Origin: a virus
Length of the DNA: 25,837 nucleotides
Direction: 5' to 3' (one strand)
IMG/VR virus record: IMGVR_UViG_3300043569_000189
Coordinates: 1-25,837 of that record
Part shown: one piece after another, positions 15,841 through 21,475 of the stretch
How positions within the stretch are numbered: the first letter of the stretch is position 1
How the letters are laid out: each line of letters starts with the position of its first letter
Notes under the pieces: model-generated
Seen by the model: the letters and a program-made list of their open reading frames with translations, nothing else
Databases searched by the model: none
Told to the model about the DNA's origin: nothing
Program-made: the position numbers and the translations under genes

Positions 15841-15898
15841 CGCAGGAGACTGTCGGCTTCAGCCGACAGAGGAATGCGCTCTTGACACCTCCTTTCTT
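15832..15898 (+). repeat. IS left end, copy 2
   Basis: Identical over 67 bp to 487-553 (inverted). Inner hairpin arms CTGTCGGC (15850-15857) and GCCGACAG (15862-15869), loop TTCA. Outer arms GAGCGCA (15838-15844) and TGCGCTC (15875-15881). The identity begins with GAATTTGAG, partly target-side sequence, and includes the TTGACA box. Confidence 0.9.
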
Positions 15899-15912
15899 AT
15901 ATGTGATATAAT
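15882..15912 (+). promoter_or_regulatory. Putative tnpB promoter, possibly leaderless
   Basis: TTGACA at 15882-15887 and TATAAT at 15907-15912 with a long 19-bp spacer. Transcription would begin about at the ATG (15919), and no SD sequence precedes it, so tnpB may be translated from a leaderless or nearly leaderless mRNA. Confidence 0.45.
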
Positions 15913-15918
15913 ATAATC

Positions 15919-17037
15919 ATGAAAACCGTTAAAACTGTCAAATGCAAACTTCAAGTTAATGCTAAACAAGCTGCTATCTTTCTGGAAACGTTGAACCGGT
16001 TTGCTGCTGCCTGCAATGATATTCTGCAGGTTTCGTTGAGTAGCAAAACAACTAACAAGATAAAGTTGCACCATCTTTGCTACTACACCATTAAAGAGAA
16101 ATACGACCTGCATGCTAACCTTGTTATCCGTGCCATTGCACGTGTAACTGGAGCCATCAAAAAGAAACATAAGCAACCTAAACCCAAGAAGTTTAACCCT
16201 ACCAGCATGAGTCTTGATGCTCGCACATTCTCTTTTATTGAGAAACGGGAAGAGGTTTCTATCGCCACCATCAACGGTAGACTTAAACTTAAACTTGATA
16301 TTGGCGACTTCCAGCGCGGTCTTCTTGCTGGGCAAAAGCCTACCGCCGCTACTTTGTGTTACAACCGCAGAACCAAAGAATTCTATATCCATATCGTCGT
16401 GAACCGCGAAGTCCCGTTTCCGCCGAAAGACGGCAACATCATCGGCGTTGATCGTGGCATTTATAATCTTGCTACCACATCTACTGGTTTGAAGTTTTCC
16501 GGACGGCAGGCCATGCACATCCGAAAGCGATACGCTCGGTTGCGGCAGGCGCTTCAGACCAAAGGCACGAAGGGGGCCAAACGCCTCTTGAGACGGCTGT
16601 CGGGAAAGGAGCGCCGCTGGATGGCTGATCTCAACCACAGGATTTCTAAGGCGATTGTCAACCTTTGCAAGTTCGGTGACGTGATTGTTATGGAAAACTT
16701 GAAACATATCCGAGACCGTATTCGTGTTGCTAAAAAACAGCGGTGTATTCAACACACCTGGGCCTTTGGACAACTTGGTCAATTCATCGAATACAAAGCC
16801 GCTGAACGTGGCATTGCTGTGGTTTATGTCAATCCCAAACATACTAGCCAACGCTGTCCAAAGTGTGGGTTCGTTGCTAAAGGCAATCGCAAGGGTCATA
16901 TCTTTCACTGCACCTCCTGTGGTTTTAGTGGTCATGCAGATATTGTAGCCGCAACCAATATCCGTCAGGTCTATCTTGAGGCGCTGACGGATGGGCCTTT
17001 GTCAACAGGCCCTGAAGCATCAACCGCTTGCGGTTAG
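15919..17037 (+). CDS. tnpB: TnpB RNA-guided DNA endonuclease
   Basis: This is an intact 372-aa TnpB. RuvC-like catalytic residues are D178 (NIIGVDRGIYNLA), E259 (VIVMENLKHI) and D341 (SGHADIVAATNI). The zinc ribbon is C313-x2-C316 and C331-x2-C334 (CPKCG, CTSCG). The N-terminal wedge/REC part covers about residues 1-170. All catalytic positions are kept, so it should be able to cut DNA using an omega RNA made from its own 3' end. Such cutting favours element retention after TnpA excision. It is on the opposite strand to the surrounding operon. It shares little with the other TnpB in this window. A long minus-strand ORF over it is a shadow. Confidence 0.96.
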   Translation: MKTVKTVKCKLQVNAKQAAIFLETLNRFAAACNDILQVSLSSKTTNKIKLHHLCYYTIKEKYDLHANLVIRAIARVTGAIKKKHKQPKPKKFNPTSMSLDARTFSFIEKREEVSIATINGRLKLKLDIGDFQRGLLAGQKPTAATLCYNRRTKEFYIHIVVNREVPFPPKDGNIIGVDRGIYNLATTSTGLKFSGRQAMHIRKRYARLRQALQTKGTKGAKRLLRRLSGKERRWMADLNHRISKAIVNLCKFGDVIVMENLKHIRDRIRVAKKQRCIQHTWAFGQLGQFIEYKAAERGIAVVYVNPKHTSQRCPKCGFVAKGNRKGHIFHCTSCGFSGHADIVAATNIRQVYLEALTDGPLSTGPEASTACG

Positions 17038-17092
17038 ATGCAAGCCCCCGAATTTATTCGGGGGTAGTTGACTTATTTCAGGATCTTGTAAG
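16930..17092 (+). ncRNA. Predicted omega RNA (reRNA) with guide running into flanking DNA
   Basis: In characterised TnpB systems the guide RNA covers the 3' part of tnpB and the right end, and its guide is the roughly 16-20 nt just outside the element. Here that guide would be about 17073-17092 (starting TTATTTCAGGATC). The right-end hairpin at 17045-17064 would form the last scaffold stem. The 5' limit given is only approximate. Confidence 0.5.
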
Positions 17093-17181
17093 AAGTCAAT
17101 CCTGGCTGGTATGATTGTTTCGGAGTTGGCTTCGTTGTAATTGGATGAAGTGAGTGATACTTGTCTGTCTATAGTGTCCAT
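17020..17181 (-). pseudogene. 5' part of a small gene interrupted by the TnpB element
   Basis: ATG 17181 has a GAGAGG site about 6 nt upstream. The frame reads MDTIDRQVSLTSSNY, then NEANSETIIPARIDFLQDPE, and then runs into the element, where it ends after 17 foreign residues at 17020. Native sequence ends near 17068-17073. The continuation LKFDEILKRGRKK lies on the other side of the element at 15840-15799. The restored protein would be about 50 aa, unknown, located between primase and initiator. Like the initiator it starts MDT. As it stands a 53-aa hybrid may be made. Confidence 0.6.
17045..17064 (+). other. IS right-end hairpin
   Basis: Arms CCCCCGAA and TTCGGGGG with loop TTTA, 7 nt after the tnpB stop, followed by TAGTTGAC. 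This is typical of IS200/IS605 right ends and also serves as the distal omega RNA stem. Confidence 0.85.
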
Positions 17182-17207
17182 GCTAACCTCTCTTTTGGGA
17201 TTTAATT

Positions 17208-18125
17208 CTAGCTCAGAAGGTCCTGAGCTAGCTTTCTCGCATCACTAAGTGGAAGAGATCCCGGGTCCTTTATCCAGTCTGGAAGCCTCCCCACTTTTGC
17301 TTTCTTTCCGAGCATTCCAAGTTCCGAGGCTAATTTACTGGCCTGAGCTTGAGCTTTAGGTTCATTGTCAAAGAGAATGACTATTCGATCAAAAAGTGAT
17401 GCTAGAATTCTAACTTGAGAGATCTTATATCCAATGCCGAATGTTGCGGCGGATCTTTTTCCTAATTTCCAAACGTCAAAAATACCTTCTGCCACAATAA
17501 TTGAGTTGTAAGATAAAGACTCTGGGTGTAAGTATATAATATCTTTGTGGTTGATGATTTCCTTATGGGTTGGGCATGCTTTATATTTCGTTGGAGATTT
17601 TTCTGTAATGTCTCTAGCTTGGAATGAGACCATTTGGCCTCTCCAGAAGATTGGAGCGAGGATCCTGTACTTAAAATCTAAACTGTCCAGCACTGAAACT
17701 GGCCCGGTTCCCAGGACCCCCCATTCTTTCTCTATTTCTTCAGGATCCAGGCCTCGCTTTTCGAGATACAATTTGTGTGATCTCTGAAGGGGCCCGCATC
17801 CTGATGGCAAATCTAATTGTTTCGGTTGTTTTTGTTGTCTCTTTTCACCTCCTTTTGGGATTGGTATGCCATCGGCTCTTTCTATTATGTCTGAAAGCTC
17901 TCTCCAGTCAAGTCCCTCGGCTAGTTTCCGTATGGTGCTTTTTGTATCGTGCCACCCACACCTCCAGCAATAGAAATATTCTCCATCTATGTTCCAACCA
18001 AGGTGGTATCCAGGGTTTCCCGTGCACCAGGGACATTCTATGTTTATCCACCCCTGGCGGTAGTGTTTATGGCCTGGGGGTGCTGGACGGATTCCGAGAC
18101 AAGAAAGGAGGTAATCCATCTTCAT
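17208..18125 (-). CDS. DnaG/TOPRIM-type DNA primase
   Basis: This is a 305-aa primase. The N-terminal zinc-binding domain has C31-PW-C34 and C53-WR-C56. A charged linker follows (residues 85-105), then an RNA-polymerase-like region and a TOPRIM domain with VAEGIFDVWKLG (E213) and ILFDNEPKAQ (D253, N, E). There is no helicase domain, consistent with a separate helicase gene. It makes RNA primers for the lagging strand. The ribosome site GGAGG is 8 nt before ATG 18125. The site, start codon and first codons form a perfect 11-bp hairpin (18107-18138), suggesting translational control. The gene follows the sigma-like gene in the same operon, and an 8-bp hairpin overlaps its stop codon. Confidence 0.92.
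   Translation of the reverse strand: MKMDYLLSCLGIRPAPPGHKHYRQGWINIECPWCTGNPGYHLGWNIDGEYFYCWRCGWHDTKSTIRKLAEGLDWRELSDIIERADGIPIPKGGEKRQQKQPKQLDLPSGCGPLQRSHKLYLEKRGLDPEEIEKEWGVLGTGPVSVLDSLDFKYRILAPIFWRGQMVSFQARDITEKSPTKYKACPTHKEIINHKDIIYLHPESLSYNSIIVAEGIFDVWKLGKRSAATFGIGYKISQVRILASLFDRIVILFDNEPKAQAQASKLASELGMLGKKAKVGRLPDWIKDPGSLPLSDARKLAQDLLS
17209..17230 (-). other. Hairpin at the primase stop codon
   Basis: Arms TAGCTCAG (17209-17216) and CTGAGCTA (17223-17230), perfect 8 bp with a 6-nt loop, covering the primase stop. No U-tract follows on the minus strand, so it is not a standard terminator. It could protect the 3' end or limit coupling. Confidence 0.5.
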
Positions 18126-18138
18126 CTGGATTACCTCC
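18107..18138 (-). promoter_or_regulatory. RBS-sequestering hairpin at the primase start
   Basis: On the mRNA, GGAGGTAATCC (18138-18128) pairs perfectly with GGATTACCTCC (18117-18107). The start codon ATG 18125-18123 lies in the 10-nt loop. The downstream arm continues TTTCTT and closely resembles the 3' tail of 16S rRNA (GGATCACCTCCTTT). The ribosome site is therefore both unusually long and fully paired within the message. Confidence 0.8.
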
Positions 18139-18146
18139 TCTCTAGC

Positions 18147-18653
18147 TTAGTATGACAGTTGTGCTTTGATTTCGTTGATCACTCCCCATACCTGGTTCCA
18201 CTTCCATCCTAGCTTTCTTAGGTAATTCCGGACATATGCCCGGGACTCTCTTGGAGTGTCTCTGATAAATTCAGATGGACTGGCAAGGATCATTTTTACC
18301 AGTGTTTTTGCCTCATTGGAGAGGCCTGAATAGATGTCGAGAAAACCCTGGCTCTCCAGGGAGGGGACCTTATCGACGGCATTGTCTCCGTCTTCATCCT
18401 CGGTGGGGAAAAAATTTGAGATGGGGATCTCTTGTGAGGATTCGGAGAACCTGGAGGCCAGGGTTTTCATCCGGTAATGAATATAGTTGATTGCCCAGGT
18501 GTCGAGGCTTGATTTCCCGTCTTGATAAGTGCGGCGGCTTTCCAGAACGGCGAGCCATGCTTCTTGTATCAGGTCTTCTTCATCTAGCCAGTGAGGAATG
18601 ACTTTCGTGGCGGGGCAAAGGGCGATGGCTTTTCTTACTAGGGTCTCATCCAT
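18147..18653 (-). CDS. Sigma-70 region-2-like transcription factor
   Basis: This 168-aa protein has a sigma region 2 pattern: WLDEEDLIQEAWLAVLESRRTY, then SSLDTWAINYIHYRMKTLASRF, corresponding to the core-binding and -10-recognition helices. The C-terminal half (LSNEAKTLVKMIL, then RNYLRKLGWKWNQVWGVINEIK) looks like a helix-turn-helix but not a standard region 4. Small sigma-like proteins of this kind occur in phage replication regions. It may direct host RNA polymerase to middle or late genes. GAGGTG stands about 5 nt before ATG 18653. The mRNA has a long structured leader (18654-18770). A second sigma-like gene lies on the other arm at 21476. Confidence 0.75.
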   Translation of the reverse strand: MDETLVRKAIALCPATKVIPHWLDEEDLIQEAWLAVLESRRTYQDGKSSLDTWAINYIHYRMKTLASRFSESSQEIPISNFFPTEDEDGDNAVDKVPSLESQGFLDIYSGLSNEAKTLVKMILASPSEFIRDTPRESRAYVRNYLRKLGWKWNQVWGVINEIKAQLSY

Positions 18654-18729
18654 TTTTCACCTCTACAAAAGTAGAATAGCCATCGGGGGTTCGGGGCATC
18701 TTAAAGACTTGATTGAGATTCTCTTTCAT
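18646..18729 (-). CDS. Possible 27-aa leader peptide overlapping the sigma-like start
   Basis: ATG 18729 begins MKENLNQVFKMPRTPDG and ends at TGA 18646, inside the first codons of the sigma-like gene. The AAAGG before it is too close to be an ideal site. It could couple translation to the downstream gene or be chance. It fills most of the leader. Confidence 0.3.
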   Translation of the reverse strand: MKENLNQVFKMPRTPDGYSTFVEVKNG

Positions 18730-18760
18730 TGCCTTTCAGTCCCCTCTTCTGCCCGATGGC
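18679..18760 (-). promoter_or_regulatory. Long-range inverted repeat in the sigma-like gene leader
   Basis: GCCATCGGG (18760-18752 on the message) can pair with CCCGATGGC (18687-18679), a perfect 9-bp stem enclosing about 64 nt. It lies between the promoter and the ribosome site. A regulatory leader fold is possible. Confidence 0.45.
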
Positions 18761-18770
18761 TTCTGGAGAT

Positions 18771-18799
18771 ATTATAGTCGAATCTCAAAATTCCTTCAA
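18771..18799 (-). promoter_or_regulatory. Promoter for sigma-like/primase/initiator operon
   Basis: TTGAAG (18799-18794), a 17-bp spacer and TATAAT (18776-18771) on the minus strand. The predicted start near 18764 gives a leader of about 110 nt before the sigma-like ATG. Confidence 0.75.
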
Positions 18800-18808
18800 G
18801 CCAATTCT

Positions 18809-19045
18809 TCACGGCAATCTTCTCCAAACTTTCCTATCCCACGACCCGGGCCTGTTGACCTTCCTCCAGCCCAGATCGCGGGCCAGGTGGTAGAGCTCCC
18901 GGTGGACCGCTTTAGGGTCGCCGAGGAGGGCTACCAGCTCGGCTACTTGACCGAGGTCCTCCTGGGTCCAGGGGTCCTCGGTGAGGAATGGGTAAAATCT
19001 CGCAGCTGTGTTGAGGGTGTATGCTTTCAAATTCCGGATCGCCAT
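18809..19045 (-). CDS. Small phage protein of unknown function, 78 aa
   Basis: The protein is MAIRNLKAYTLNTAARFYPF followed by acidic and then basic helices (DLGQVAELVALLGDPKAVHRELYHLARDLGWRKV), ending WDRKVWRRLP. It is probably a helical, possibly DNA-binding, protein, but no family is recognised. GGAGGTG stands about 5 nt before ATG 19045. It is the only gene between its own strong promoter (19064-19111) and the sigma-operon promoter, so it is likely expressed early and strongly. Small early phage proteins of this kind often alter host functions; that is speculation here. Confidence 0.7.
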   Translation of the reverse strand: MAIRNLKAYTLNTAARFYPFLTEDPWTQEDLGQVAELVALLGDPKAVHRELYHLARDLGWRKVNRPGSWDRKVWRRLP

Positions 19046-19063
19046 TTTCGCACCTCCATCATG

Positions 19064-19111
19064 TTTTCTGAGTATATTATAATCTGTTCAAAAAATTTGT
19101 CAAGAGAAAAA
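19064..19111 (-). promoter_or_regulatory. Strong promoter, 48-bp copy 2 (before the 78-aa gene)
   Basis: TTGACA (19103-19098), a 16-bp spacer and TATAAT (19081-19076). The 48 bp are identical to 21315-21362, which precedes the SNF2 gene. Conservation extends past both boxes into the spacer and the initial transcribed bases. Confidence 0.9.
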
Positions 19112-19130
19112 ATACCATCGAAAAAATTTT

Positions 19131-19574
19131 TCACTTCCCGTCCCCAATGAATTTCTGAGCCACTGCCTTGGCCCGGCTCATTGGGGTTCGGAGAGCCAGG
19201 CAGTAGAGGATCCCCCGCTTGTCCTCACGGATGGAGAATCCCGTAGCCAAAGCCTCAGCATCCAGGATTTCTCCACCCCTGAGTTCTAGGCACAGGAGCT
19301 CAAACTTAGCCGGTTTTGGATTTGGTATTGGATAGATTCTTACCACCAGTTTTTCGCCTTCGACCTCGTCCGGCTTTTCGAGTTTTTCGAGTCCTCGGTG
19401 GCTTCGATACCAGCGGTCTTCCTTGCTCACTAGAACCACACATGGCCATCCCGCCTTTGGGGGTCTCCCCTTTGGGAACTTGACCACCGCTGGCATCTGA
19501 CACTTGTTGTGGTAACCTCGTTCGTTGAAACTGGACAGGATGCTCTCGCTCACATTGGCTACTATCTTTTTCAT
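19131..19574 (-). CDS. Phage protein of unknown function, 147 aa
   Basis: ATG 19574 has GGAGGTG 5 nt upstream, so this start is preferred over the upstream ATG 19640 (169 aa). The frame begins MKKIVANVSESILSSFNERG. It contains a basic Pro/Lys segment (VKFPKGRPPKAGWPC), a possible beta-rich domain (KLVVRIYPIPNP, FELLCLELRGGEIL) and a C-terminal helix (MSRAKAVAQKFIGDGK). There is no recognised motif. It overlaps out of frame with the Cys-rich ORF upstream. It is in the SNF2 operon, before the promoter that serves the 78-aa gene. Confidence 0.7.
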   Translation of the reverse strand: MKKIVANVSESILSSFNERGYHNKCQMPAVVKFPKGRPPKAGWPCVVLVSKEDRWYRSHRGLEKLEKPDEVEGEKLVVRIYPIPNPKPAKFELLCLELRGGEILDAEALATGFSIREDKRGILYCLALRTPMSRAKAVAQKFIGDGK

Positions 19575-19713
19575 GGCGCACCTCCACTTTTGGTTTTGGT
19601 CGGTGTTGGCAGATGCAATTCTGCCAATCCGGATAGGCATTTTCGCATCCGGCGCAAGTGGCTCTCCATTGCTGGAGGCCCTTGCACCACCAGAATCTTG
19701 ACTCTTCCATCAT
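19306..19713 (-). CDS. Cys-rich ORF overlapping the 147-aa gene
   Basis: ATG 19713 overlaps the SNF2 stop (ATGA) and follows GAGGAGG, so initiation here is plausible. The first 45 residues hold a zinc-ribbon-like set of cysteines (WWCKGL, TCAGCEN, NCICQH). After residue 47 the frame runs 269 bases through the 147-aa gene, and its sequence becomes low-complexity Arg/Lys/Gly, typical of a shadow frame. Possible explanations are a true overlap, a shorter original gene that lost its stop, or a frameshift joining it to the 147-aa frame. Confidence 0.45.
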   Translation of the reverse strand: MMEESRFWWCKGLQQWRATCAGCENAYPDWQNCICQHRPKPKVEVRHEKDSSQCEREHPVQFQRTRLPQQVSDASGGQVPKGETPKGGMAMCGSSEQGRPLVSKPPRTRKTRKAGRGRRRKTGGKNLSNTKSKTG

Positions 19714-21296
19714 GCCCTCCTCTCAATTTCTTCCACCAGAAGCCGAACCAGGTTCTCGTCAGCCTCGGCTTCCTTGCCGTCCAGGACCATCTTTACCACC
19801 TGCCGCTTTTGATCCAGAACCTTTGCCATATCCTCCTCGATGGTCCCGGCGGCGACAAGGTAGTAGACATTGACTGCACACTTTTGACCAATCCTGTGGC
19901 ATCGGTCCTCCGCCTGGTCCAGGAGGGCCGGGGCCCAGGGGAGTTCTATGAATACAACAGTGCTGGCCGCGGTTAGGGTGATTCCCATTCCAGCGGCTTG
20001 AATGTTCCCCAGAAACACCCGGATTTCCGGGTTGTTCTGAAACTGATCAACATACTCCTGTCGCTTCTGGGCGGGGGTGTCTCCATCTATCCTGACTGAT
20101 ATCTTTTGGAAATGGGATTCCAGTTTGTCTCCAATTTCCTTATGGTGGTAGAAGACTACCACCTTTCCATTTCCGTTTCCACCAGTGCTTTCCAGAACAT
20201 CCTCAAGCCACTCTATGACTTGAGGAAGTTTCTTGTTGACTATAAATTGTCTAAGATATTCAATCTTAGACAGGATGGTCGTGATTCGGGTTCCCTTCTC
20301 TTCATGGAGCCAGTCTCTGAACTCCCTCTCTAGTTTATTGTATTCTTTGGATTCAAACTGGATGGGAACCACTGTCCTGATTTTATCAGGAAGCTCGGTT
20401 AGGACATCGGCTTTTTTGCGACGGATCATAACCGTGGATGTGAGGAGCTCATGAAGCTCTTTGGTCCGAGAAGCACCGCTGAAGTCCCATCCGAACCGGG
20501 TCCAGCGGGCCCCGCAGTATCTTTGAGCATAGTCCCAGAACTTGGGAAAAGTTCTGGGATCTATCATATGAAGGATGGTGAATCCTTCCACAGGACGGTT
20601 GATGATTGGGGTTCCACTGAGTCCGATTATATGCGGAACCCCTCGGGCGAGCTCTTGAAGAGCTTTGGTCCGCTTTGCAGACTTGTTCTTGATCATCGAG
20701 GTTTCATCAATGATCAGAACTTTGGGATCCATTATCTTGAGCTGGCTAAGCCAACTCAAGAGGATGTCATAATTGATGATATAAATGTCGGCCTTGGGGA
20801 GAGTGTCAGCGTCTTTTCCAAAAATGACGTGGATGGAAGTAGCTTCATCGAGCCACTTCCTGGCTTCTCTAGCCCAATTCAGTTTGACTGAGTTGGGGCA
20901 GACTACAACGGTGGGTCGCTTATCGGGATGGAGCCTGAGCCAAGCCAGAGCTTGGATGGTTTTACCCAGGCCTTGTTCGTCTGCAATGAGGGCCCGGCCG
21001 CCTCTGGCCTCAATGAATTGGACTCCCTTTTCTTGGAATGGGAAAAGGGAGAGTCCCTCAGGAAGGGAGATTTTATTGGTCTCGGATTGGGTTTGGTCCT
21101 CGATGCTAAATCCCCACTTCTTGAGAAGTTCAAGGGTGCTGGGGAGGGCTGGGGCTTCCCAGTGCTTCACTTTGGAATCGTTTACGAAGCGTCTTTGTGG
21201 AAGTTCACGAACTTTCGCGACTAGGGCGGGGTCATATCTGAAGAAGATCTTCACTACCTTGGCCCCTCCTTCTCTCTGTTTGATTACCGCCCTCAT
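19710..21296 (-). CDS. SNF2-family DNA translocase/annealing-helicase-like protein
   Basis: This 528-aa protein has a short N-terminal domain (IFFRYDPALVAKVRELPQRR, then KVKHWEAP, residues 15-65) resembling the HARP module of SMARCAL1-type proteins. The SNF2 motor follows: DEQGLGKT (106-113), NYDIL, IIDETSMIKN (195-204), SGTP (227-230), AAGMGITLTAAS and DQAEDRCHRIGQ (460-471). It should translocate on double-stranded DNA and may remodel forks or reanneal strands rather than unwind. It is first in the leftward operon, directly behind the 48-bp strong promoter. GGAGGTG stands about 5 nt before ATG 21296. The coding DNA holds three unusually good hairpins. Confidence 0.93.
   Translation of the reverse strand: MRAVIKQREGGAKVVKIFFRYDPALVAKVRELPQRRFVNDSKVKHWEAPALPSTLELLKKWGFSIEDQTQSETNKISLPEGLSLFPFQEKGVQFIEARGGRALIADEQGLGKTIQALAWLRLHPDKRPTVVVCPNSVKLNWAREARKWLDEATSIHVIFGKDADTLPKADIYIINYDILLSWLSQLKIMDPKVLIIDETSMIKNKSAKRTKALQELARGVPHIIGLSGTPIINRPVEGFTILHMIDPRTFPKFWDYAQRYCGARWTRFGWDFSGASRTKELHELLTSTVMIRRKKADVLTELPDKIRTVVPIQFESKEYNKLEREFRDWLHEEKGTRITTILSKIEYLRQFIVNKKLPQVIEWLEDVLESTGGNGNGKVVVFYHHKEIGDKLESHFQKISVRIDGDTPAQKRQEYVDQFQNNPEIRVFLGNIQAAGMGITLTAASTVVFIELPWAPALLDQAEDRCHRIGQKCAVNVYYLVAAGTIEEDMAKVLDQKRQVVKMVLDGKEAEADENLVRLLVEEIERRA
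20248..20272. repeat. Perfect 10-bp inverted repeat inside the SNF2 gene
   Basis: Arms TGTCTAAGAT and ATCTTAGACA, 5-nt loop ATTCA. Not followed by a T-run on either strand. Confidence 0.85.
20533..20559. repeat. Perfect 11-bp inverted repeat inside the SNF2 gene
   Basis: Arms TCCCAGAACTT and AAGTTCTGGGA, 5-nt loop GGGAA. Confidence 0.85.
21023..21051. repeat. Perfect 10-bp inverted repeat inside the SNF2 gene
   Basis: Arms CTCCCTTTTC and GAAAAGGGAG, 9-nt loop. The stem can extend by further pairs (GGA / TCC) past a 2-nt bulge. Confidence 0.8.
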
Positions 21297-21314
21297 CTTC
21301 CCACCTCCGTCGTA

Positions 21315-21362
21315 TTTTCTGAGTATATTATAATCTGTTCAAAAAATTTGTCAAGAGAAAAA
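21315..21362 (-). promoter_or_regulatory. Strong promoter, 48-bp copy 1 (before the SNF2 operon)
   Basis: TTGACA (21354-21349), a 16-bp spacer and TATAAT (21332-21327). Predicted start about 24 nt before the SNF2 ATG. Identical over 48 bp to 19064-19111. Confidence 0.9.
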
Positions 21363-21397
21363 TTTTGATCGGATAAAATTTTTTGTAAATTTTCCTC

Positions 21398-21426
21398 TTT
21401 GAGGAATTCTCGTTTTGGACTATAAT
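21398..21426 (+). promoter_or_regulatory. Rightward promoter for the late/packaging operon
   Basis: TATAAT at 21421-21426, with TTTGAG 17 bp (or TTGAGG 16 bp) upstream. Divergent from the leftward strong promoter; the two -35 regions are about 44 bp apart, so both arms are controlled from one 180-bp region. The rest of 21363-21397 is AT-rich with no gene. Confidence 0.65.
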
Positions 21427-21475
21427 ACTTTGTGTAGAGTGCTTGGGTCATGATGACACTATATGTTGTGGAAGT

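Larger units (their letters stand above)
15841..17072 (+). mobile_element. Complete IS1341-like (IS200/IS605 group) element carrying only tnpB
   Basis: The element has a left-end double hairpin, tnpB, and a right-end hairpin followed by TAGTTGAC. This is the layout of IS200/IS605 elements. No tnpA is present, so movement would need a transposase in trans. It lies opposite in orientation to the replication operon and interrupts a small ORF. Ends are proposed from the flank TTTGAG on the left and TTGAC on the right and could be off by a few bases. Confidence 0.85.

Noticed and set aside
15859-16935. A 358-codon minus-strand open frame opposite tnpB
   Set aside because: It is a shadow of the complete tnpB, whose catalytic and zinc motifs are all on the plus strand.
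17840-17865. Internal perfect ribosome-site sequence AAAGGAGGTGA in the primase linker, which could give a short primase lacking the zinc domain, as in T7 gene 4
   Set aside because: No ATG or GTG lies at a usable distance downstream in frame; the nearest in-frame TTG is too far. It encodes the Lys-Gly-Gly linker.
18654-18808. tRNA or riboswitch in the leader before the sigma-like gene
   Set aside because: No cloverleaf or known riboswitch core could be recognised; only a long-range 9-bp stem.
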